Assembly (NCBI GenBank): GCA_002392525.1 | Contig: DGHE01000225.1 | Span: forward strand, 7,397-13,766 | From: Bacteroidales bacterium UBA3856 | GTDB lineage: Bacteria; Bacteroidota; Bacteroidia; Bacteroidales; UBA932 | DNA length: 6,370 nucleotides | Direction of reading: 5' to 3' | Part shown: positions 1-4,464 of the stretch, in pieces | How the letters are laid out: the number at the start of each line of letters is the position of its first letter | Position numbering within the stretch: position 1 is the first letter of the stretch | Notes under the pieces: generated by a model | What the model saw: only the letters and a program-made list of their open reading frames with translations | Told to the model about the DNA's origin: nothing | Database searches by the model: none | Program-made: the position numbers and the translations under genes

Positions 1-2
1 AC

Positions 3-1943
3 AGTCACTTGGAAATTAACAGTTTAGGAAAGCTCAAGAGAAGCAGCGCTAAAAGTGTGTACGTTTCATTTTCGCGCGACGGCGGGGCCAGCTGGGTGCG
101 CGGTGCCAAGGACATCGACGACTGGCCCTACGGCTGGGACTTCTACGTGGACGGGGTCAAGCAGGCCGCCGGTTTCTCCGGGCAGGCCGATGGTGCTATC
201 GGCTGGTCGTACGACGGAAGCCCCTCTGCCGACCGTCTCACCGTCACGCCCGGGGCCAAGGCCGCCCTCCGCTCCACGCACACCCTGCAGGTAATATCGG
301 CCGATGGAAAGGTGGCCTCCAATGTGGTCACGTTCGATGTGAGTGCGCCTCTTGGGCTCAAGTGGGATGCGGGGGTGCCGGGCTACGTTGCGCAGCGCGG
401 CCGGCTGGTGGCGACGCAGCTGGACAAGCCCTCGGCCACAGTGGAGTATACGGTAACGGGCGGGAGCGAGCTCGTACGGCTCTCGGCGGCCGCCAACCGG
501 CAGTCGCAGATGGTGAACTTCCTCGGGGCCGGAGAGGTTACGGTCCTTGCTACCTGCGAGGAAACCGGTCAGGATGAAGAGATTACGTTCACGGTAGCGG
601 CGCCCCAGCTTCGTTTGAACGCCACGGCGTGTTACGTCAATCCCGACGGAGCCGAGGCCAGAACCGGCACCACCGGCCTTTCCGGCAGCAGCATCAGTGC
701 CAGTTACAGCGGCGCTTCCGGGACCCTCAACCGGCGCGTCACCTCCGCTACCGCCACGGCTGTCGGCGCCTATCTGGCCGCCGACCTCTACGACGAACTC
801 CTGGCCTTCCGTCCCAGCGTAACGTCTCCCCTTCTGGAGGCCTCCTGCCCGTCCGGCTACGGCACCATTACCCTGCACGCCAAGGCGCTCCAGGCGGGCG
901 GCGATTCTTATCCCGATGCGGCTGGGACTACCATCGGCTACCTCTCCGTAGCGCCCAAGGCGGCTGCTGCCGGTATCTCTCCCGCACGTGCCATCGTCCG
1001 TTCCGTGAACCCCTTCAGCACCTTTCCCTCCAGCGTTACTTTAAATACGACTAAGGACATTCAGGATTTCTCGGTACTGAACCAAGTGCTGGGAGGATAT
1101 GCTACCAATACCTACTCTGCCACGCTCCCGACCATCCAGGCCGGAAGCAGTTACTACGGAATAGCGGCCATGTTGCAGGGGGATACCGGCATGAACAGCG
1201 AGCTCTCGGGCCTGTTCTCGCGCTCCGGAAACACCGTTTCGTGGAGCTCTGTCACGCTCGCCCGCACCCAGCACAAAGCCGGCACGTTCGCCCTGTATGG
1301 ATATGTGGAAAACCGCTATTCGCACGAGCGACTCTACTCGGCCGCGCCCTTCTACCGCGGTCGTCTCTTCCTTCACGGTGCCGTGGTGGCACGGGGCGTA
1401 GCCGATATGGTGTCCCAGACCATGGAAGTGTACACCGACTATCTGGGAGATGCCTCCGCCTACACCGCCGACGGCCTTGGCGCCGCCTGGCCCGACGTAC
1501 GCACCACTCACACCAATCGCCAGTACGACATCGAATGGGCTTGGGAATGGGACGGCATGGCTTTGCATTCCGGAAGCTGCACGGTTCAAGATGCACATAA
1601 CACCAATGCGCAAAGAGTCATGGAACGCGGTGGCCTGCTTTTCAAGGTCCACGACGACTGCTGGTACCAGCACAGTAACCAAGAGTGGGAGCCAGGTTGG
1701 CACGAATGTCTTTTTACAGGACCTAATACGGATGGCGGGGCCAGGATGGAGTTTTTGGGGGCGCCGGGGAGTGAAAGGGACCCGAGTTACAAGAATTATA
1801 GCGAAGGGCGGCTAAAATATATCAATAAAGACCTGATGTACATCCACCCTGATGGAAGTGAAACGCACACGTACAACGGAATCAGTGGCTGTGGATACTA
1901 TCCCATGCACTTGTCGCAGTGGATTATGAACTCCATTCTATAA
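3..1943 (+). CDS. Large Ig-like-segment surface or secreted protein, 5' partial
   Basis: The frame is open to the left edge and ends at TAA 1941-1943. The first in-frame alternative starts are TTG at 9 and GTG at 57, but neither is convincing, so the true start is probably upstream of the window. About 645 residues are visible (numbered here from TTG 9). They are rich in Ser, Thr, Gly and Ala, with alternating beta-strand patterns and no membrane segment. Residues about 115-200 resemble a bacterial Ig-like (Big_2-type) module ending in a strand such as EEITFTV. Segments before and after it, ending in VTFDV and GYLSVAP, look like further beta-sandwich units. The C-terminal 300 residues are Trp-, Tyr- and His-rich (for example YDIEWAWEWDG near 510) and unlike a simple Ig repeat. 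I do not recognise the exact family. A cell-surface or adhesin-like role is inference. GC is about 65-73% in sampled parts of the N-terminal half and about 50% near the end. The gene converges on the lipoprotein at 2085-3065. Confidence 0.8.
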   Translation, partial: SHLEINSLGKLKRSSAKSVYVSFSRDGGASWVRGAKDIDDWPYGWDFYVDGVKQAAGFSGQADGAIGWSYDGSPSADRLTVTPGAKAALRSTHTLQVISADGKVASNVVTFDVSAPLGLKWDAGVPGYVAQRGRLVATQLDKPSATVEYTVTGGSELVRLSAAANRQSQMVNFLGAGEVTVLATCEETGQDEEITFTVAAPQLRLNATACYVNPDGAEARTGTTGLSGSSISASYSGASGTLNRRVTSATATAVGAYLAADLYDELLAFRPSVTSPLLEASCPSGYGTITLHAKALQAGGDSYPDAAGTTIGYLSVAPKAAAAGISPARAIVRSVNPFSTFPSSVTLNTTKDIQDFSVLNQVLGGYATNTYSATLPTIQAGSSYYGIAAMLQGDTGMNSELSGLFSRSGNTVSWSSVTLARTQHKAGTFALYGYVENRYSHERLYSAAPFYRGRLFLHGAVVARGVADMVSQTMEVYTDYLGDASAYTADGLGAAWPDVRTTHTNRQYDIEWAWEWDGMALHSGSCTVQDAHNTNAQRVMERGGLLFKVHDDCWYQHSNQEWEPGWHECLFTGPNTDGGARMEFLGAPGSERDPSYKNYSEGRLKYINKDLMYIHPDGSETHTYNGISGCGYYPMHLSQWIMNSIL

Positions 1944-1962
1944 CGAAAGGTTGTAGAACATG

Positions 1963-2070
1963 AAAGGGGCTGACTAAAAGTAGATTCTTCGGCAGGCGAA
2001 CCAGCCTCGGAATGACACGAAACTGTCATTCTGAACAAAGTGAAGAATCTATTTAGTCAGCCCCTTTTTT
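1963..2070 (+). terminator. Strong composite hairpin terminator between convergent genes
   Basis: A perfect 16-base inverted repeat (AAAGGGGCTGACTAAA at 1963-1978, its complement at 2052-2067) is followed by a T-run ending at 2070. This is a typical intrinsic terminator for the plus-strand gene ending at 1943. A second 10-base pair of arms (1981-1990 with 2042-2051) stacks on the first after a two-base bulge. On the minus strand the hairpin is followed by only three Ts, so termination of the converging lipoprotein transcript is plausible but weaker. Confidence 0.85.
1981..2051. repeat. Dispersed palindromic repeat (TAGATTCTTC...GAAGAATCTA type)
   Basis: The arms TAGATTCTTC (1981-1990) and GAAGAATCTA (2042-2051) enclose a second stem, GAATGACA (2010-2017) with TGTCATTC (2024-2031), around a six-base loop. 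The right half, TGTCATTCTGAACAAAGTGAAGAATCT, matches from memory a palindromic repeat seen between genes in many bacterial and metagenomic genomes. Here it is nested exactly inside the outer terminator stem. That suggests either insertion into a terminator or recruitment of the repeat as one. The family assignment is recall, not a search. Confidence 0.65.
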
Positions 2071-2084
2071 GTCGAATCGTTTCG

Positions 2085-3065
2085 CTACCAAGTCACATAC
2101 TCTTCCCATTCATACGCTGCGAAACAGTATCTTGGGAAGGCGACCCGTGCTGAAATCTCAAATTGTGCTGGAGGCTCCACACCAACACTGAAACCTACAC
2201 AATCTACGTGCGTGGCTAAATAACAAGTATTGTGGTTTTGAAACTCTGTAATGGAGCCTCTGAACTTGTCGAAGGTATAAGCTAAACCACGACCTTGCAG
2301 TAGTTGCAACCACAATGGGGTAGTACCGGTACGCTGTTTGACCTCAATGTAATCGTAAGAAGAATTCTCCGGATAAAAGCCCTTGATGACAATTTCATGG
2401 ACAATGATATCGTCCCAGTCGTTACTATATTCCAGTCCCCTTTTCCAATTAGGCGTCTTCTCGCTTTCCGGAATAACCAGGATAACGTGCTCGGCCATGT
2501 TGCTGTCGTAGTGCGCCTGCGCCGCTTCCTCAGAATCCTGCACCGGCACCAGCACCTCCTTTCCATCCACCAGGAACACCATGTGCGTAGCCTCAACCAC
2601 CTTCACCGACTTCACTTTGAACGAGACCTTCTGCTGCGAAGAGCCGCTACCGTTCCAGACCTCGACATCGGCCTCCCCATTCGCCGTAGCGCCGAAAGGC
2701 CGCTTCATCTCGAACGAATGCTTGTCCAGAGGCGTCACCTTCACTGCATCCGGGTTGGAGGAACGCACGTTGAATCCATCGTAGACGGCGCTGCTGCCAG
2801 CCTCCGGTGTTACCGTAACCACCACGGAATTGAAGGCGGTCACATACATCTCGTCAATGTCCTCATTCACGGAATCTGTCACTCCGGAGCGCGAAATGGT
2901 CCAGTCAAAGCTACCGGCAAGGCCGCGCGTCTCCACGGCCGTAAGCGTGAACGGCACCGCGGGGGTTTCCACCTCCACAGGGTTCTTATCTTTCAACGAA
3001 TCTTTGCCGCATCCGGCAAAAAGAGCAGCCGCCAGGGCTAAAGGTACGAGTTTCAAGGTCTTCAT
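2085..3065 (-). CDS. Outer-membrane/surface lipoprotein with Ig-like domain, unknown function
   Basis: This is a 326-residue protein starting at ATG 3065-3063 and ending at TAG 2087-2085. Residues 1-19 form a lipoprotein signal (positive MKTLK start, hydrophobic Ala/Leu core, lipobox LFAGC with Cys19 as the lipidated residue). The following GKDSLKDK is charged and only weakly resembles the acidic surface-export signal of Bacteroidota lipoproteins. Residues about 80-155 fit a Big_2-like Ig fold (VVVTVTP, then RSSNPDAVKV, then KVSFKVKSV). The rest, about 155-326, has mixed alpha/beta character and no catalytic motif I recognise. The start is supported by a promoter box only four bases upstream. 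The C-terminal coding part (2101-2460) is about 45% GC by hand count, against over 60% in sampled upstream parts. It may be a glycan- or protein-binding envelope component, but no function can be assigned. Confidence 0.85.
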   Translation of the reverse strand: MKTLKLVPLALAAALFAGCGKDSLKDKNPVEVETPAVPFTLTAVETRGLAGSFDWTISRSGVTDSVNEDIDEMYVTAFNSVVVTVTPEAGSSAVYDGFNVRSSNPDAVKVTPLDKHSFEMKRPFGATANGEADVEVWNGSGSSQQKVSFKVKSVKVVEATHMVFLVDGKEVLVPVQDSEEAAQAHYDSNMAEHVILVIPESEKTPNWKRGLEYSNDWDDIIVHEIVIKGFYPENSSYDYIEVKQRTGTTPLWLQLLQGRGLAYTFDKFRGSITEFQNHNTCYLATHVDCVGFSVGVEPPAQFEISARVAFPRYCFAAYEWEEYVTW

Positions 3066-3069
3066 ACCT

Positions 3070-3100
3070 CAAATATAGCAAACTTTTGGTTCACCGCAAA
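3070..3100 (-). promoter_or_regulatory. Bacteroidota promoter for the lipoprotein gene
   Basis: On the minus strand, TTTG (3100-3097) is followed after exactly 19 bases by TATATTTG (3077-3070), matching the Bacteroidota -33 TTTG and -7 TAnnTTTG consensus. The -7 box ends four bases before the ATG at 3065. The transcript would therefore start at or next to the start codon, giving a leaderless or nearly leaderless mRNA. Confidence 0.75.
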
Positions 3101-3155
3101 CACCCCAACCCCCTCCTTCGCAAAAATTTGCGCCCAACCTTCTTACGCCCTCGCC

Positions 3156-3267
3156 CACGTTTTCGCTAACCACCTACTCCTCAGTCACTTACATAATCTC
3201 CTCCAGGAACTTATTCCCGGAGGAGATTTCACATTTAACTGATTATAAGCGAATTAGCAAAAACGCC
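3156..3267. repeat. 112-base palindromic element, copy 1
   Basis: Two 49-base arms (3156-3204 and 3219-3267) flank a 14-base loop (AGGAACTTATTCCC). Aligned as inverted repeats without gaps, the arms match at about 31 of 49 positions. The matches cluster into blocks: CGTTTT, GCTAA, TCAGT (3181-3185 with 3238-3242) and a 10-bp tip AATCTCCTCC/GGAGGAGATT. The loop can extend the stem by GGAA/TTCC. The right arm matches the right arm of copy 2 (3832-3880) at about 36 of 49 positions with no gap. The element starts 15 bases past the yccF stop codon, so it may be the 3' end structure of that transcript, although no T-run follows on either strand. Confidence 0.7.
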
Positions 3268-3282
3268 TCAACCATTTCACCC

Positions 3283-3657
3283 TCACACCCGTCTGATTGT
3301 CTTACCAAACGGAAACACGGTCGCAATGGCCATCTTGAAGTGTTGCAGGCCCCAGGGAATTCCCACAATAGTCACGCAGAAGAGAAGGCCGAAGGTAAAG
3401 TGCAGAATGGCAATCTCCCACCAGCCGCAGAGGATCCAAATGAGATTCATCAGCACGGAAACACATCCGGGCTCGTTGGGCCCGTTCACCAGGTCACGCC
3501 CAAACGGCCACAGCGCATAAGTGCCCAGTTTGAACAGTTGTACGCCAAAAGGAATGCCGATGATCGTGATGCACATCATGAGACCCACGATGTAATAGAT
3601 GATGGCGATAATAATGCCACCAAAGACAAGCCAGAGTATATTCCCAAGAAACTTCAT
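3283..3657 (-). CDS. yccF: YccF-family inner-membrane protein
   Basis: The protein has 124 residues, from ATG 3657-3655 to TGA 3285-3283. It belongs to the YccF (DUF307) family of small inner-membrane proteins of unknown function. The family hallmark is visible twice: IGIPFGVQLFKLGTYALWPFG at about 33-53 and VGIPWGLQHFKMAIATVFPFG at about 98-118, spaced 65 residues apart. Each is preceded by hydrophobic stretches (about 7-34 and 67-99) that should cross or enter the membrane. An in-frame GTG at 3681 would add eight residues, but it lies two bases from the promoter box. ATG 3657 leaves a short leader and gives the family-typical N-terminus (MKFLGNILWLVFGG). The gene is complete and intact. It is bracketed by the two 112-base palindromes (3156-3267 and 3769-3880) and has its own promoter, so it is probably transcribed separately from the lipoprotein gene downstream. 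Confidence 0.9.
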   Translation of the reverse strand: MKFLGNILWLVFGGIIIAIIYYIVGLMMCITIIGIPFGVQLFKLGTYALWPFGRDLVNGPNEPGCVSVLMNLIWILCGWWEIAILHFTFGLLFCVTIVGIPWGLQHFKMAIATVFPFGKTIRRV

Positions 3658-3683
3658 ACCACGCAATATTAATTTCTGCACTG

Positions 3684-3691
3684 CAAAAATA
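3684..3691 (-). promoter_or_regulatory. Putative -7 promoter box for yccF
   Basis: TATTTTTG on the minus strand matches TAnnTTTG. No TTTG sits at the expected 17-23 base spacing; the nearest one, at 3707-3704, is only 12 bases away, so the -33 half is weak. The box ends 26 bases before ATG 3657, implying a leader of roughly 20 bases, and only two bases before the alternative GTG at 3681. Confidence 0.5.
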
Positions 3692-3712
3692 CGGAAAATA
3701 AAACAAACTATG

Positions 3713-3720
3713 TATATTTG
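3713..3720 (+). promoter_or_regulatory. Weak candidate -7 box reading toward the palindrome
   Basis: TATATTTG fits TAnnTTTG exactly, but no TTTG lies 17-23 bases upstream. In AT-rich DNA such an octamer is easily found by chance. It is listed because a start near 3724 would transcribe all of palindrome copy 2. Confidence 0.25.
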
Positions 3721-3768
3721 GGCTGTATTCGCAGACTCCGCATCAGTTCTATTATTACCGAGAAAATG

Positions 3769-3880
3769 GCCGTTTTTGCTATATTCTTAATAGTGAGCAA
3801 TTTACGCATTTTCCTCCTTTCTTTTTCTCCTGGAGGACTTTTCATAATTCGCTAATTTTTAACATATTAGCAAAAACGGC
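3769..3880. repeat. 112-base palindromic element, copy 2
   Basis: Two 49-base arms (3769-3817 and 3832-3880) flank a 14-base pyrimidine-rich loop (TTTCTTTTTCTCCT). The arms are complementary at about 35 of 49 positions without gaps. They include an uninterrupted 13-base outer stem, GCCGTTTTTGCTA (3769-3781) with TAGCAAAAACGGC (3868-3880), and a six-base tip TCCTCC/GGAGGA. Arm length, loop length, outer motif and tip are shared with copy 1. There is no T-run after the hairpin on the plus strand (AAATTCTG follows), so it is not a standard terminator. Confidence 0.75.
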
Positions 3881-3963
3881 AAATTCTGTTTGTTGTCCGG
3901 AGCATCTATTGACAATCACGCACATTTTCACCCGCACCCAACCCTCATTTCGCTAATTCTTTG

Positions 3964-3971
3964 TAAATTTG
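3964..3971 (+). promoter_or_regulatory. -7 promoter box for the NlpC/P60-GH92 operon
   Basis: TAAATTTG matches TAnnTTTG and ends six bases before the chosen GTG start at 3978. No TTTG is present at the usual upstream spacing, so only half of the consensus is met. Transcription would begin a few bases before the start codon, again giving a very short leader. The position argues against the TTG at 3969 as a start, because that codon overlaps the box. Confidence 0.5.
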
Positions 3972-3977
3972 CTTATT

Positions 3978-4451
3978 GTGCGTAAACAGCTCACATACCT
4001 CCTTATTACTGTTGCCATCCTGCTTTCCGGGACGGCATCGGCCCAGGAGCGCGTTACCGGAGATGACGTTGTGGCTTATGCCCGAACCTTCCTGGGCACG
4101 CCGTACAAGCTGGGGGCAAGCGGTCCCAGGCAGTTCGACTGTTCAAGCTATACCCGTTACGTCTACAAGCACTTCGGCTATGAGCTCACAGCCTACAGCG
4201 CCGTGCAGCTGCGGGAAGGCCGCCCTGTCAAAAGCTACAGGGACCTCCAGAAAGGAGATCTGGTTTTCTTTGGCAAACGAGCCGGCGTCCGCGCCATCGG
4301 CCATGTGGGCATTGTGGTATCCGTAGACCGCGAAAAAGGCAGCTTCACCTTCATTCACGCCTCTGTCTCCCAGGGCGTCGTGGAGCAGACCTCCTCACAC
4401 CCCTATTTCATGATACGCTACATCGGCGCACGTCGCATTCTTCCAGACTAA
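3978..4451 (+). CDS. Secreted NlpC/P60-family cell-wall peptidase
   Basis: From GTG 3978 the product has 157 residues, ending at TAA 4449-4451. NlpC/P60 enzymes are papain-like cysteine peptidases, usually cleaving peptidoglycan stem peptides between D-gamma-glutamyl and a diamino acid. Residues 1-22 are a signal peptide (MRKQ, hydrophobic core, TASA before Gln23). No lipobox Cys is present, so it should be released into the periplasm or beyond. The single catalytic domain follows: GTPYKLG at 40-46, nucleophile Cys55 in FDCSSYTRYVY, GDLVFF at 93-98, His109 in GHVGIVV, and the third polar residue His127 in FIHAS. The Cys-His-His set is complete. Ser57 replaces the Gly common after DCS, and TAYSAVQ (71-77) replaces the usual RTSxxQ-like stretch. 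The length is that of a minimal catalytic domain with no added SH3 or LysM binding module. The next gene begins 13 bases later, so the two are probably co-transcribed. Confidence 0.9.
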   Translation: MRKQLTYLLITVAILLSGTASAQERVTGDDVVAYARTFLGTPYKLGASGPRQFDCSSYTRYVYKHFGYELTAYSAVQLREGRPVKSYRDLQKGDLVFFGKRAGVRAIGHVGIVVSVDREKGSFTFIHASVSQGVVEQTSSHPYFMIRYIGARRILPD

Positions 4452-4464
4452 TCTCCAATACCCA

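Larger units (their letters stand above)
3658..3977. other. Divergent intergenic region between yccF and the NlpC/P60 gene
   Basis: This 320-base AT-rich gap holds the yccF promoter box, palindrome copy 2 (3769-3880) and the box for the rightward operon (3964-3971). A third TAnnTTTG match, TATATTTG at 3713-3720 on the plus strand, has no -33 partner. If active, it would produce a transcript of the palindrome, either as a long leader of the rightward operon or as a separate small RNA. I see no tRNA, known riboswitch or convincing protein-coding gene here. Confidence 0.6.

Noticed and set aside
66..878. Open frame of 270 codons on the minus strand
   Set aside because: It is a shadow of the Ig-like gene. 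Its Arg/Gly-rich low-complexity translation has no domain pattern.
2304..3041. Open frame of 245 codons on the plus strand opposite the lipoprotein
   Set aside because: It is His/Arg-rich with no recognisable domain. The opposite strand has a clear lipoprotein signal and promoter.
3119..3132. Short inverted repeat CGCAAA-AA-TTTGCG
   Set aside because: Six-base arms with a two-base gap could be an operator, but nothing links it to a regulator.
3658..3681. GTG 3681 start extending yccF by eight residues
   Set aside because: ATG 3657 gives the family-typical N-terminus and a normal short leader. A leaderless GTG start is possible but less likely.
3710..3790. Small 26-codon open frame MYIWAVFADSAS...
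   Set aside because: Its start overlaps a possible -7 box, and its end runs into palindrome copy 2. There is no sign of coding beyond chance.
3156..3880. CRISPR array or integron attC interpretation of the two repeats
   Set aside because: There are only two copies, 613 bases apart, each internally palindromic, with no short regular spacers and no attC core sites or integrase visible.
3909..3914. TTGACA, a sigma-70 -35-like hexamer
   Set aside because: No TATAAT-like partner lies at 16-18 bases, and Bacteroidota promoters do not use this consensus.
3969..3977. TTG start three codons earlier for the NlpC/P60 gene
   Set aside because: The codon overlaps the TAAATTTG promoter box, and GTG 3978 gives a cleaner signal peptide (MRKQ).
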